NCBI GenBank assembly: GCA_003022005.1
Contig: PXRQ01000071.1
Span: 1 to 64,000 of the forward strand
Source: Halobacteriales archaeon QS_5_70_15
GTDB taxonomy: Archaea; Halobacteriota; Halobacteria; Halobacteriales; Haloarculaceae
DNA: 64,000 bases
Direction: 5' to 3'
The notes under the pieces are model-generated. The model was not told the DNA's origin and made no database searches. It worked only from the letters and a program-made list of their open reading frames with translations. Positions 1 through 9,087 of the stretch are shown here, piece by piece (position 1 is the first letter of the stretch; every line of letters begins with the position of its first letter). The position numbers and the translations under genes were made by a program.

Positions 1-250
1 CGACCGTCGGGTCCGCCGAGTGGAGCGCCTCGACGGCGACGACGCCCGTCCCGACGCGGGCCAGCGGCGGTTCGGCCCGCTCGGCGGGACGGAGGAGACA
101 GTCGGGTTCGCCGCGATCGGCCGGCCAGGTCGGCTCGTACCCCGAGCCCTCGAAGCGGGCCGCGACGGCCGCCGCTGCGGGCGGTCGCTCCGCGCGAGGG
201 GCCATCGGGTCGGGTTCCCCGGGCGTCTCCCGGGCGGGATCGTCGGTCAT
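1..250 (-). CDS. Hypothetical protein, 3' end outside window
   Basis: An open frame of about 83 codons starts with ATG at 248-250 and runs off the left edge of the window. The visible part begins MTDDPARETPG and is Pro/Ala-rich for about 25 residues. It then becomes more ordered, with Gly-Tyr-Glu-Pro-Thr-Trp and Asp-Cys-Leu-Leu segments. I do not recognise the family. It is divergently placed from rpl18a, and the 121-bp gap between them holds the rpl18a promoter. Confidence 0.55.
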   Translation of the reverse strand, partial: MTDDPARETPGEPDPMAPRAERPPAAAAVAARFEGSGYEPTWPADRGEPDCLLRPAERAEPPLARVGTGVVAVEALHSADPTV

Positions 251-339
251 CGGACGGGGTAGGCGCTCCGGAGGCAAGTACCCCGCGGCGGGGGCAAGCG
301 GCGTCGAATCCCCCGGACATGGACTCGCGTATGTAGGAA

Positions 340-347
340 GATACTTG
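340..347 (+). promoter_or_regulatory. TATA-like box for rpl18a operon
   Basis: GATACTTG lies about 27 nt before the rpl18a ATG at 372. This is the spacing expected when an archaeal transcript starts at or next to the start codon. It probably drives rpl18a, pfdA and ftsY together. Confidence 0.45.
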
Positions 348-371
348 CCGCTCGCTCCCCGCCTTTCCCGT

Positions 372-557
372 ATGAGTGAGTTCACGGTGACGGGTCGGTA
401 TCGGGCCCGGGACGGGTGGCAGACCTTCACGAAGACGGTCGAGGCACCGAACGAGGAGGTCGTCCGCGAGCGGGTCTACTCGCTGGTCGGCTCGCAGCAC
501 GGGGTCAAGCGCACGGGAATCGAACTCGAGGGCGTCGAGGAGGTGGCCGCCGCATGA
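372..557 (+). CDS. rpl18a: 50S ribosomal protein L18Ae (LX)
   Basis: This is a 61-residue protein beginning MSEFTVTGRYRARDGWQTF, the length and opening of archaeal LX/L18Ae, a small component of the large ribosomal subunit. I chose the ATG at 372 over an in-frame ATG at 345 because the conserved MSxFxVxGxF/Y opening starts there and a TATA-like box sits about 27 nt upstream. Its TGA overlaps the ATG of pfdA (ATGA), so the two are translationally coupled. Synteny with pfdA and ftsY is the usual haloarchaeal order. Confidence 0.93.
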   Translation: MSEFTVTGRYRARDGWQTFTKTVEAPNEEVVRERVYSLVGSQHGVKRTGIELEGVEEVAAA

Positions 558-1027
558 GCCTCGGCGGCGGCGGCGGTGGCGGCGGCGCGATGGAGGAGAT
601 CCAGCAGCAGATGGAGGCCCTGGAGCAGGAGAAGCAGGCCATCGAGGCCGAGATCGGGGGCGTCCGGGACGAGCAGGCCGAGATCGACGAGGCCGTCGAG
701 GCCATCGGGACCCTCGAGACCGCCAGCACCGTCCAGGTGCCGCTCGGCGGCGGCGCGTACCTCCGCGCGGAGGTCCAGGACATCGACGAGATCGTCGTCG
801 GCCTGGGCGGCGGCTACGCGGCCGAGCAGGACCAGGACGGCGCCATCGACGCGCTCGAGCGCAAGCGCGACGCGCTCGACGAGCGGATCGAGGACCTCCG
901 GGAGGAGATCGCCGAGGTCGAGACCGAGACCGAACAGCTCGAACAGCGCGCCCAGCAGATGCAGCAACAGCAGATGCAGCAGATGATGCAGCAGCAACAG
1001 CAGCAGGAGCAGGGCGACGACGAGTAG
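554..1027 (+). CDS. pfdA: Prefoldin subunit alpha
   Basis: A 157-residue protein with two coiled-coil stretches (about residues 12-55 and 95-135) flanking a beta-hairpin segment (VQVPLGGGAYLRA and IVVGLGGGY). This is the layout of the alpha subunit of the hexameric co-chaperone that delivers nascent proteins to the thermosome. The start overlaps the rpl18a stop by 4 bp. The ends are unusual: an octaglycine tract at the N-terminus and a Gln/Met-rich C-terminal tail. ftsY follows after 10 bp. Confidence 0.93.
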   Translation: MSLGGGGGGGGAMEEIQQQMEALEQEKQAIEAEIGGVRDEQAEIDEAVEAIGTLETASTVQVPLGGGAYLRAEVQDIDEIVVGLGGGYAAEQDQDGAIDALERKRDALDERIEDLREEIAEVETETEQLEQRAQQMQQQQMQQMMQQQQQQEQGDDE

Positions 1028-1037
1028 AGAGAGAGGG

Positions 1038-2165
1038 ATGTTCGACGGACTGAAGGAGAAACTGGGACGGTTCCGCGAGGACGTCGAGGAGGAGGCGGGC
1101 GAGGAGGTCGAGGCCGCCGAGGCGGAGGGCGAAACCGCCCCCGACGCCGGCGAGGCGGCCGCGGCCGGACCGGAGGACGCCGAACCCGAGCCCGGGGCCG
1201 ACTCCGAGCCCGGGCCGGGGTCAAGGGACGCCGACGTCGACGCCTCCGACGAGCAGGGATCGGAGACTGAACAGGGCCTCACCCAGCGGGCGAGGCTGTT
1301 CGCCACCGGGAAGGCCGTCATCGAGGAGGAGGAGCTCGAGGAGCCACTCGAGGAGCTCGAGCTCTCACTGCTGCAGGGCGACGTCGAGATGAGCGTCGCC
1401 GGCGAGATAACCGAGCGGCTCCGCGAGGAGCTGGTCGGGCAGACCCGCGCGCAGGTCCAGACCGGCCACCACATGGTCGAACGGGCCATCGGCGACGCGC
1501 TCCGGGAGGTCATCAGCGTCGGCCAGTTCGACTTCGAGGAGCGCATCGCCGAGGCGGGGACCCCCGTCACGGTCATCTTCACCGGCGTCAACGGCGTCGG
1601 GAAGACCACGACCATCGCGAAGATGGCCCGCTACCTCGAGGACCGGGGCTACTCGACGGTGCTCGCGAACGGTGACACCTACCGTGCGGGCGCGAACGAG
1701 CAGATCGAGGAGCACGCCGAGGCGCTCGGCAAGAAGATCATCACCCACGAGCAGGGGGGAGACCCCGCCGCCGTCATCTACGACGCCGTCGAGTACGCGA
1801 AGGCCAACGACGTCGACGTCGTCCTCGGGGACACCGCGGGCCGGCTCCACACCTCGAAGGACCTGATGGCCCAGCTCGAGAAGATCGACCGCGTGGTCGA
1901 TCCGGACATGACGCTGTTCGTCGACGAGGCCGTCGCCGGCCAGGACGCCACCAACCGGGCGGAAGAATTCAACGAGGCCGCCGAAATCGACGGCATCGTG
2001 CTGACGAAGGCCGACGCCGACTCCCAGGGCGGGGCCGCCGTCTCCATCGCGCACGTCACCGGGAAGCCGATCCTCTTTCTCGGCGTCGGCCAGGGCTACG
2101 ACGACCTCGAACGGTTCGATCCCGGGGAGATCGTCCGCCGGGTCGTCGGCGAGGACGCCGCGTAG
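1038..2165 (+). CDS. ftsY: Signal recognition particle receptor FtsY
   Basis: A 375-residue SRP GTPase receptor that docks SRP-ribosome complexes at the membrane. Residues about 15-85 form an acidic, Ala/Glu-rich A domain. The NG domain follows, with the P-loop GVNGVGKTTT near residue 183, DTAGRLHTS near 264 and TKAD near 322. The start is preceded by a purine-rich GAGAGAGAGGG. The residue before DTAGR is Gly, where Ile, Val or Leu is more usual; all other motifs are intact. It is the last gene of the rpl18a-pfdA-ftsY run. Confidence 0.95.
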   Translation: MFDGLKEKLGRFREDVEEEAGEEVEAAEAEGETAPDAGEAAAAGPEDAEPEPGADSEPGPGSRDADVDASDEQGSETEQGLTQRARLFATGKAVIEEEELEEPLEELELSLLQGDVEMSVAGEITERLREELVGQTRAQVQTGHHMVERAIGDALREVISVGQFDFEERIAEAGTPVTVIFTGVNGVGKTTTIAKMARYLEDRGYSTVLANGDTYRAGANEQIEEHAEALGKKIITHEQGGDPAAVIYDAVEYAKANDVDVVLGDTAGRLHTSKDLMAQLEKIDRVVDPDMTLFVDEAVAGQDATNRAEEFNEAAEIDGIVLTKADADSQGGAAVSIAHVTGKPILFLGVGQGYDDLERFDPGEIVRRVVGEDAA

Positions 2166-2312
2166 CGGGCTCGCCCGGTCGCGGTCGCCCCTCCCGATCG
2201 TCCCTCCGCGGAGAGTGCCGTCGTCGCCGCTCCGGTCCACGTTCGGCGGTCGATACCCCGTACGCGGTACCGGATGCGGTGGGGTTTTGCCGGTCGCCCG
2301 CGCGTCACCACC

Positions 2313-3340
2313 ATGACCCGAATCGAGCAGGGGGACGTCGGCAGCGCCCGGGTATCGGGCACCTCGCAGGGGATCCCCGACGAGGGCGAGACGCCCGAGC
2401 GGGTGAAGGAGGCCGCGGTCGAGGGGATCGCCGAGTCGAGCCAGTACACGATCACCTGGGGGCTGCCGGCGCTCCGGGAGGCGGTCGCCGAGCGATACGA
2501 GGACTGGAAGGGGGTCAGCTACGACCCCACGCGGGAAGTGACGATCACCACGGGGACCAGCGAGGCGGTCGTCTCGGCGATGCTTGCGCTGTGTGACCCC
2601 GGCGACGGCGTGATCTACTTCGAGCCGACCTACGAGTCGTACATCCCGGCGACGCAGTTCGCCGAGGGCCGGCCCCTCCCGATCGACATCACCGACGGCC
2701 TGGCGGTCGAGGAGGGGCCGCTCCGGGAGGCCGCGGCCGAGGCGTCGATCCTCGTGCTGAACCACCCGCACAACCCGACCGGGACCATGTTCACCCCCGG
2801 GGAGCTGGAGCTGATCGCCGAGGTCGCCCGCGAGGAGGACCTGATCGTCCTCACTGACGAGATCTACGAGCACATCGTCTACGCCGAGGACTACCGCAGC
2901 CCGGTCGAGGTCGGCGACCTCGCCGAGCGGACGGTGGTCTGCACGGGGCTGTCCAAGACCTACGGCGTCACCGGCTGGCGGGTCGGGTTCGCGCTCGGCG
3001 CGCCGGCGTGGAGGCGCTGTCGATGCCCGAGAGCTACTACGACGACCTCGCGGCCTCCTACCGGGAGCGACGGGACCTGCTCTGTGCCGGCCTGCGCGAG
3101 GTCGGCCTCGACCCGGTGGTGCCCGACGGGGCCTACTACGTCATCGCGCGCTATCCGACCGACGAGGCGGACACGGCGTTCGCGAAGCGGCTGGTCCGGG
3201 AGGCCGGCGTCGCCACGGTACCGGGGAACAGTTTCTACACCGGGAGGGACGACAGCGACTGGATCCGGTTCACCTTCTCCCGCGACAGGACGACCATCGA
3301 GGAGGCGCTCGCCCGCCTCGAGGCGGACCGCTGGTGGTGA
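2313..3340 (+). pseudogene. PLP-dependent class I/II aminotransferase, frame broken near 3000
   Basis: The first part (2313 to about 3000) encodes a fold-type I aminotransferase with NHPHNPTG, LTDEIYEH and the Schiff-base lysine in SKTYGVTGWRVGF. The remainder, AGVEALSMPESYYDDL to the stop at 3340, is in another frame. Between GFAL and AGVEAL the family normally has roughly 25 residues, with an RKVHDF/Y-like helix and a GAPxPLQ turn; these are missing. The change is therefore a deletion of 3k+1 bases, not a simple one-base slip. Both halves still show clean coding character, so the event is recent or an assembly error. Substrate unknown. Confidence 0.8.
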
Positions 3341-3359
3341 CCGGCGACCGCCCGGGCAT

Positions 3360-4532
3360 TCACGCCGGTCGTGGCTCGATCGACCGCGGGTAGTCCCCGA
3401 ACCGCTCGATCCCCTCCTCGCGGACGACCACGACATCCTCCAGCCTCACCCCGCCGCGCTCGGGGTCGTAGACGCCGGGCTCGAGGGTGAGGACCTCGCC
3501 CGCCGCCAGGGGCTCGTCGTACGAGGGCGCCTCGTGGAGCGAGAGCCCGATCCCGTGGCCGGGCCCGTGAGTCATCCCGACGTCGACGTCGCCCACCGGG
3601 AAGCCGTGGTCGGCGAGGGCGTCCTCGACGGCCTCGCGGACCTTGCCCCCGGGCGTACCCGCGCCGCTCGCGAGCGCGTCGAGCGCCGCTCCGCGGGCGG
3701 CGTCGACCGCGTCGTAGGCCGACCGCTCCCACTCGCGGACCTCGCCGGGGACGAACGTGCGCGTGAAGTCGCCGTAGTAGCCGTGCTGTCCCCGCGGGCT
3801 GACGTCCAGCAGGACGGTCCCGTCGGGGTGGATGTCGTCGTCGCCGGTGAAGTGCAGGTCCGTACACGAGGGGCCCGCGCCGACGACGGTGTTCCCGGCA
3901 TCGGTGATCCCCCCGCTCGCGAGGACGGCGTTCACCTCCCGACGGAGGCGCTCGGTCGTGAGCGGGGCCCCCTCCCACAGGAGTGCGTCCCCGTCCCGGA
4001 TCGAGCCGGCGAGCACCGCCTCGGCGCGGCGCATCCCCCGCCGCGCCACCCGCTGGACGAACCGTTGACGGTCGATCTCCCCCTCCGTCTTGCGCCGGCG
4101 GGCGGCGTCGAACCGCCCGGCGGGGACCGTCGGGACCGCCAGCCCTCGCTCCTCGAGCCGCTCGACCGTCCGGTGTCGGGCCGCGTCGAGGACGAGCGCG
4201 CGCCCGATACCCGCCGCTTCGAGCACCTCGGCGGCCACACCCTCGGGCGTCTCTGCGTCCGTCTCGCCCGCGACCCGTACCTCCTCGCCGGCGAACTCGC
4301 GGCGGGCCTGCCCGTCGAACAGCGGCGGCGAACAGAGGGTCGCCGTCCCGCCGGCGCGGACGAACGCGAAGTCGCGATCCGGGCCGTGGAACCGCGTCAG
4401 GTAGCGCATCCGGTCGTCGAAGCGGTCGGCGACGTGGACGAACGCCTCCGCCGTCGAGTCCGCGAGCAGGGCGTCGAGGAACGCGTAGTCGGTGTCGGGC
4501 ACTCCGGGAGCCGCGGCGTCGCCGTCGGACAT
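3360..4532 (-). CDS. M24 family Xaa-Pro aminopeptidase-like metallopeptidase
   Basis: A 390-residue protein with an N-terminal creatinase-like domain (about residues 1-165) and a C-terminal pita-bread domain. The dinuclear metal ligands are visible: Asp in LLDVSPRG, Asp in YGDFTRTF, His in HGPGHGIGL, Glu in LTLEPGVY and Glu in VRLEDVVVV. The family removes N-terminal residues before proline; whether this member does so cannot be told from sequence. It converges on the broken aminotransferase gene, 19 bp away, and begins the long minus-strand block. Confidence 0.85.
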   Translation of the reverse strand: MSDGDAAAPGVPDTDYAFLDALLADSTAEAFVHVADRFDDRMRYLTRFHGPDRDFAFVRAGGTATLCSPPLFDGQARREFAGEEVRVAGETDAETPEGVAAEVLEAAGIGRALVLDAARHRTVERLEERGLAVPTVPAGRFDAARRRKTEGEIDRQRFVQRVARRGMRRAEAVLAGSIRDGDALLWEGAPLTTERLRREVNAVLASGGITDAGNTVVGAGPSCTDLHFTGDDDIHPDGTVLLDVSPRGQHGYYGDFTRTFVPGEVREWERSAYDAVDAARGAALDALASGAGTPGGKVREAVEDALADHGFPVGDVDVGMTHGPGHGIGLSLHEAPSYDEPLAAGEVLTLEPGVYDPERGGVRLEDVVVVREEGIERFGDYPRSIEPRPA

Positions 4533-4592
4533 ACGCCGGCCTCGTTCCGGCGGCGTATCAGTCCACGGGACGCCTCGGTTCCCCGGGGACGC

Positions 4593-6149
4593 TCACTCCG
4601 CGGGACGACGGTCGGTCGGCCATCCGGGCAGCGGCAGGTCGAGGTACGACGTGACGAGGTCGGCCGCCGCGTCGAACGGCGAACGGGTTCCGGCATCGCC
4701 GGTCGTCCCGTCCGGTCGTCGCTTTCCCGCCGCCCCGCAGACGGCGTCGAGGAACGCGTCCCGGGCGTTCGCGTTCTCGAACAGCCCGTGCAGGTACGTC
4801 CCGAGGACGCGGTCGGTCGCGGCGCTCCCCTCGCCGAGCGGGCGCGCGACGTCCCCCCGTACGTCCGTGTCGCCGGCGTGTATCTCGTAGCCCTCGACCG
4901 TGCCCGTCGCCCCCGCGAGCGGACCGACCCCTTCGACGGTCGCGACCGCCCGCTCGACGGTCTTCTCCGGCGAGAAGCGCGTCTCGACCGGGAGCAGGCC
5001 GAACCCCGGTAGCTCCTCTCGGTCGCCGACCCCCTCCACGCCGGCGTTCGTTATCCGCTCGCCGAGGAGCTGGTAGCCGCCACAGAGGCCGACGACCGGC
5101 CCGTCGAACCCGCGGAGCGTCCGGGCGAGCCCCGCCTCGCGGCACGCCAGCAGGTCGTCGACCGTGTTCTTCGTCCCCGGGAGGACGACCGCGTCGGCGT
5201 CCGCGAGGTCGGCCTCGAGCGGGCGGTAGGCGACCCGGACGCCCGGCTCGCGGGCCAGGGGTTCGAGGTCGGTGAAGTTCGAGATCCGGGGGAGTCGCGG
5301 GACGGCGACGGTCACGGCTCGGGAGTCGGGAACGCCGTCGTCCGCGCCGAGGACCGTCCGCTCGTCGGTCGCGGGGAGCGAGACGCTGTCCTCCTCGGGG
5401 AGCCCGGGGTCGTCGTAGGGGAGCACCCCGAGGACGGGGACGCCGGTCAGGTCCTCGAACCGCTCCGGCCCGGGGTCGAGCACCGACCGGTCCCCGCGGA
5501 ACTTGTTTATCACGACGCCGGCTACGTGTCGACGAACGGCGTCGGGGGCGAGTTCGAGCGAGCCGTAGAGGCTGGCGAAGACGCCGCCGCGCTCGATGTC
5601 GCCGACGAGGATGACCGCGACGGCGTCGCTCGGCACGCCGTCCGCACCCCCCGCGGCGACCCGCTCGGCCGCCCGGACGGTCTCGACGTTCGCCAGGTCG
5701 CGGTCGTGGAGGTTGATCTCGGCGACGCTCCCCGCGCCCTCCGCGACCACGACGTCGTGCGCGGCGGCGAGCCGGCGGTAGGACTCCTCGACGGCCGCGA
5801 GCGCCAGATCCCAGTGCTCGTCGTAGTACTCGCCGGCGGCGAAGTGGCCGACGGCCTCGCCCTGCAACACGAGCTGTGACTCCCCCTCCCCGCGGGGCTT
5901 GAGCAGGACGGGGTTGTGGTCGGTCGTCGGGGGCACCCGGGCGGCGCGGGCCTGGACGTACTGGGAGACGCCGACCTCGCCGTCGCCGCCGTCGGGCGAG
6001 ACGACCGCCCGCGCGTTGTTGGACATGTTCTGTGCCTTGAACGGCGCGACGTCGACCCCCCGGTCGGCCAGCGCCCGGCAGATACCGGCGACGACGGTGC
6101 TCTTGCCGACGTGGCTCGCCGTCCCCGCGACCAGGAGTGTCCGTGTCAT
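4593..6149 (-). CDS. cbiP: Cobyric acid synthase CbiP/CobQ
   Basis: A 518-residue glutamine-dependent amidotransferase that amidates four carboxylates of adenosylcobyrinic acid a,c-diamide. The N-terminal ATPase domain starts [17 protein letters not shown], a degenerate P-loop of the dethiobiotin-synthetase type. The C-terminal class I glutaminase domain has the nucleophile Cys in [10 protein letters not shown] and a His in GTYLHGLF. I chose the ATG at 6147-6149 because the P-loop normally lies right at the N-terminus; the longer frame adds only low-complexity sequence. It is separated from the other B12 genes by an acyl-CoA synthetase and an SDR. Confidence 0.93.
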   Translation of the reverse strand: MTRTLLVAGTASHVGKSTVVAGICRALADRGVDVAPFKAQNMSNNARAVVSPDGGDGEVGVSQYVQARAARVPPTTDHNPVLLKPRGEGESQLVLQGEAVGHFAAGEYYDEHWDLALAAVEESYRRLAAAHDVVVAEGAGSVAEINLHDRDLANVETVRAAERVAAGGADGVPSDAVAVILVGDIERGGVFASLYGSLELAPDAVRRHVAGVVINKFRGDRSVLDPGPERFEDLTGVPVLGVLPYDDPGLPEEDSVSLPATDERTVLGADDGVPDSRAVTVAVPRLPRISNFTDLEPLAREPGVRVAYRPLEADLADADAVVLPGTKNTVDDLLACREAGLARTLRGFDGPVVGLCGGYQLLGERITNAGVEGVGDREELPGFGLLPVETRFSPEKTVERAVATVEGVGPLAGATGTVEGYEIHAGDTDVRGDVARPLGEGSAATDRVLGTYLHGLFENANARDAFLDAVCGAAGKRRPDGTTGDAGTRSPFDAAADLVTSYLDLPLPGWPTDRRPAE

Positions 6150-6219
6150 CGACCCTCGTCGGCGGGGACGCGGGCCACCGACAAGGCTCTCACGGAGACG
6201 GCAGGCGCCCCCGACGGGC

Positions 6220-7932
6220 TCAGGTGTCCCGTCCGTCCCGGTCGCCTCCCCGCTCACGCTCCCGGAGCGCCTTGCGCCGGATCTTCCCGGTGGTCGTCGT
6301 CGGGAGCGCCTCGACGAACTCGATCTCGCGGGGGTACTCGTGTTTGGCGAGGTTCTCGCGGACGAGGTCGCGTATCCCCTCGCGGAGGGCGTCGTCGCCG
6401 GCGACCCCGGCGACGGGCTGGACGAACGCCTTGATGATCTCCCCGCGGGTCTCCTCGGGGACGCCGATCACGCCGACCTGCTCGACGTCGGGGTGATCGA
6501 GGACCGCGCTCTCGACCTCGCCCGGTCCCACGCGGTAGCCGGCGGTGATGATGACGTCGTCGTCGCGGGACTTGAACCAGTAGTACCCGTCCTCGTCGCG
6601 GACCGCGAGGTCGCCGGTGACGTGCCACTCGCCGGACGGGTCCGGCGTCCCCGGAGTCCCGCTCGCGTCGCCCCCGGGGACGTCGACTCGGACCTCGGCC
6701 GTCCGCTCCGGCTGGTTCCAGTACCGCTCGAAGACCACGGGGTTGTCGTCGCGCTTCACGGCGATCTCGCCCAGTTCGCCGGGACCGAGCTCCTCCCGGG
6801 TTTCGGTGTCGAGTATCGCCACGTCGAACCCCGGGGTCGGCTTGCCCATCGACCCCGGCCGCGCCTCGAACCACCCCTGACAGGTGGTCGCGATCAGGTT
6901 CGCCTCCGTCTGCCCGTACTGCTCGTTGACGAGCACGCCGAGCGTCTCGTCGGCCCACTCGGGTATCTCGGGGGTCAGCGGCTCCCCGCCCGCCGCGATC
7001 ACCTCGAGGTCGAGGTCGAACCGCTCTCCGGGGTCCTCGACTGACATCAGCATCCGGATCGCGGTGGGGGGGATCCAGGCGTGGGTGACGCCGAACTCCT
7101 CGAGTATCGAGAAGGCGGTCTCGGCGTCGAACGATCCCGTCGAGTAGCCGACGACGGGGCGGCCGTAGTGCCACGCGGGCGAGAGGAGGTTGCCCAGCCC
7201 GCCGAGCCACGCCCAGTCCGCCGGCGTCCACGTCACCGAGCCGTCGAGGTCGCGCTCGAAGTACATCCGGTAGGCCGGACAGTGGCCGATCCAGACGTCG
7301 TGGCTGAGGACGACGCCCTTCGGCGGCCCCGTCGAGCCGCTGGTGTAGGGAACGACCATCGGCGTGTCCCCGTCGGTTTCGGCGTACTCGAACCGCCGTG
7401 ACTCGCCGGCGTGGAGGTCCGCGAACGCCAGCGCGTCGCCGGCCGCGTCGCCGTCGACCTCCACCACGTGCCCGAGGTCCGGCAGGTCCCCCCGGACGGC
7501 CTCCAGCGTCTCCCGGACCGACTCGTCGACGACCACGGCCGCCGCGCCGCTGTCGCGCAGGCGGTACTCGAGCGCGTCGGGCCCGAACAGTACGGAGAGC
7601 GGGAGCGAGACGGCGCCGAGCTTCCAGCACGCGAGGTGGGTGAGCACCGTCGCCGGCTTCTGTGGCACCACCACGCCGACGCGGTCGCCCCGCTCGACGC
7701 CGAGTCCGGCCAGCCCGTTCGCCACCCGGTTCGACAGGGCGTCGAGGTCGTGGAACGTGTAGGTCTCCCGCCGGCCGTCGGGGTAGGCCTGGAACAGCCC
7801 CACACGGGCCTTCGGATCCTCGTGCTTGCCGACGAGGTCGTGGGCCGCGTTGTAGCTCTCCGGCACGTTCCACTCGAACCCCTCCCGGGCCGCCTCGTAG
7901 CTCTCGTAGTCGAGCGAGACGTGATAGGTCAT
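6220..7932 (-). CDS. AMP-dependent acyl-CoA synthetase
   Basis: A 570-residue member of the ANL superfamily, which activates a carboxylic acid as acyl-AMP and then forms the CoA thioester. The AMP-binding signature [11 protein letters not shown], the YGQTE motif, [15 protein letters not shown] and the C-terminal lysine motif [12 protein letters not shown] are all present. Overall it resembles medium-chain or acetyl-CoA synthetase-like members, but the substrate cannot be assigned. I chose ATG at 7930-7932 over one 27 nt upstream because a TATA-like TTTATG is centred about 27 nt before it. Confidence 0.88.
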   Translation of the reverse strand: MTYHVSLDYESYEAAREGFEWNVPESYNAAHDLVGKHEDPKARVGLFQAYPDGRRETYTFHDLDALSNRVANGLAGLGVERGDRVGVVVPQKPATVLTHLACWKLGAVSLPLSVLFGPDALEYRLRDSGAAAVVVDESVRETLEAVRGDLPDLGHVVEVDGDAAGDALAFADLHAGESRRFEYAETDGDTPMVVPYTSGSTGPPKGVVLSHDVWIGHCPAYRMYFERDLDGSVTWTPADWAWLGGLGNLLSPAWHYGRPVVGYSTGSFDAETAFSILEEFGVTHAWIPPTAIRMLMSVEDPGERFDLDLEVIAAGGEPLTPEIPEWADETLGVLVNEQYGQTEANLIATTCQGWFEARPGSMGKPTPGFDVAILDTETREELGPGELGEIAVKRDDNPVVFERYWNQPERTAEVRVDVPGGDASGTPGTPDPSGEWHVTGDLAVRDEDGYYWFKSRDDDVIITAGYRVGPGEVESAVLDHPDVEQVGVIGVPEETRGEIIKAFVQPVAGVAGDDALREGIRDLVRENLAKHEYPREIEFVEALPTTTTGKIRRKALRERERGGDRDGRDT

Positions 7933-7953
7933 GCGACGGTGCTGTGCGGGTGT

Positions 7954-7962
7954 GCTCATAAA
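7954..7962 (-). promoter_or_regulatory. TATA-like box of acyl-CoA synthetase gene
   Basis: On the minus strand TTTATGAGC is centred about 27 nt before the ATG at 7932, consistent with a leaderless transcript. The upstream in-frame ATG is itself part of this box, which argues against its use as a start. Confidence 0.45.
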
Positions 7963-8024
7963 CGCTCGCTCCGGTCGCTCGGCGTCCGGAAGGACGGGAA
8001 TGCGAGCGAGTCGGTCTTGCAGCC

Positions 8025-8148
8025 GAGACTACATCGAAAGCCCCGCCCCGCTGGAGTCGGGGGTAGCGCGGAGCGCGCTCGCTTCGTCGACGTGCTTGCG
8101 TCGCCCGCATTCCCCCAGCAGGTCGCCCGCTTCAGTCCCACCCGCGTC
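8025..8148 (-). repeat. Diverged copy of repeat family B
   Basis: This noncoding stretch between the acyl-CoA synthetase and SDR genes keeps, in the same order, several blocks seen in the reverse complement of the 60.4-kb element: CGAAAGCCCC, TAGCGC, GCGCGCTCGCT, GTGCTTGCGTCGCC and CTTCAGTCCCACCCG. It is the most decayed of the three copies. The rest of the gap 7963-8177 shows no gene. Confidence 0.5.
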
Positions 8149-8177
8149 GATCGATCAACAACCATCGATGGGCGGGA

Positions 8178-8263
8178 CTGATACGGTCGTGCGTCGTCTT
8201 TTACCGATGATACCCGACCCGTCCGGGCGATCGCCGGTACATCGTTACGCACGACCGTATCAG
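8178..8263. repeat. Palindromic dispersed repeat A, copy 1
   Basis: Perfect 17-bp inverted arms CTGATACGGTCGTGCGT (8178-8194) and ACGCACGACCGTATCAG (8247-8263) enclose about 52 bp. The reverse complement of the interior carries GTAACGATGTACCGGCGATCG, also found in the copy at 54732-54812, and a diverged version lies at 17102-17189. The right arm contains the TGA stop of the SDR gene. No gene lies inside. Confidence 0.85.
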
Positions 8264-9015
8264 GCCATCGAGTAGCCGCCGTTGACGGGGACCGTCTGCC
8301 CGGTGACCCACTCGGCGGCGTCCGAGGCGAGGAACGTCACCACGTTCGCGGCGTCCTCGGGGCGACCGAGACGGTTCAGCGCGTACTGTTCGAGGACCTT
8401 CTCGCGCCGTCCCTCGGCGAGCATGTCCTCGGTCAGCGGCGTCTCGGTCGTGCCCATCGCGACGCAGTTGAGCCGGACGTCGTACCGGCCGGCCTCCTTC
8501 GCGACGGCCTTCGTGAACCCGACGACGCCGGCCTTCGCCGCGGAGTAGGTGCCCAGCCGCGGCTCGCCGACCCGTCCGGCGTCGGAGACGATACTCACCA
8601 CCGAGCCGTGCCCCCGCTCGGCCATCCCCGGCAGGACGTGTCGGGTGCAGTTGAACACGCCGTAGAGGTTCAGATCGACGTCCTGGCGCCACTGATCGGG
8701 CTCGGTCTCGGTGAAGAACTCGGTCACCCACGCCCCCGCGTTGTTGACGAGCACGTCGATCCCCCCGAACTCGGCCTCGGCGGTCTCGACCATCCCGTCC
8801 ACCGCGTCGTAGTCGGTCACGTCGGCGGTCACGGCGAGCGCGTCGCCCCCCTCCGCGTCGGCGATGGCGTCGGCGGCCTCCTCGATACGTTCCTCGACGA
8901 CGTCGTTGAGTACCACGTCGGCGCCGCTCTCGGCCAGTGATTCGGCGGTAGCGCGGCCCATCCCGCGGCCGGCGCCCGTGACGAGCGCGGTCTCGTCGCT
9001 CAGGTCGATCTGCAT
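8260..9015 (-). CDS. SDR family NAD(P)-dependent oxidoreductase (FabG-like)
   Basis: A 251-residue classical short-chain dehydrogenase/reductase. It has the Rossmann motif TGAGRGMG near residue 14, NNAG near residue 90, a catalytic Ser region (SIVSDAG) and YSAAK. The C-terminus VTGQTVPVNGGYSMA is typical of 3-oxoacyl-ACP/CoA reductase-like members. The substrate is not predictable. Its stop codon lies inside the arm of repeat A. It is next to, but not overlapping, the cobO-cbiA pair upstream. Confidence 0.85.
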   Translation of the reverse strand: MQIDLSDETALVTGAGRGMGRATAESLAESGADVVLNDVVEERIEEAADAIADAEGGDALAVTADVTDYDAVDGMVETAEAEFGGIDVLVNNAGAWVTEFFTETEPDQWRQDVDLNLYGVFNCTRHVLPGMAERGHGSVVSIVSDAGRVGEPRLGTYSAAKAGVVGFTKAVAKEAGRYDVRLNCVAMGTTETPLTEDMLAEGRREKVLEQYALNRLGRPEDAANVVTFLASDAAEWVTGQTVPVNGGYSMA

Positions 9016-9087
9016 GACTCCCGACCCTGTGTGGCGACGCGTAATGAAACCCGCCGCCGGTCGGGCCGACCGGGCGGTCGACGTGGA

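Noticed and set aside
1365..2873. Long minus-strand frame opposite ftsY and the aminotransferase
   Set aside because: Its composition is Arg/Gly/Val-rich antisense with no domain, while the plus strand has textbook FtsY motifs.
2274..5012. A 912-codon plus-strand open frame across the aminotransferase and the opposite strand of the peptidase gene
   Set aside because: Only its first third is real protein; the rest is Arg/Pro-rich antisense readthrough of high-G+C DNA caused by the frame break in the aminotransferase.
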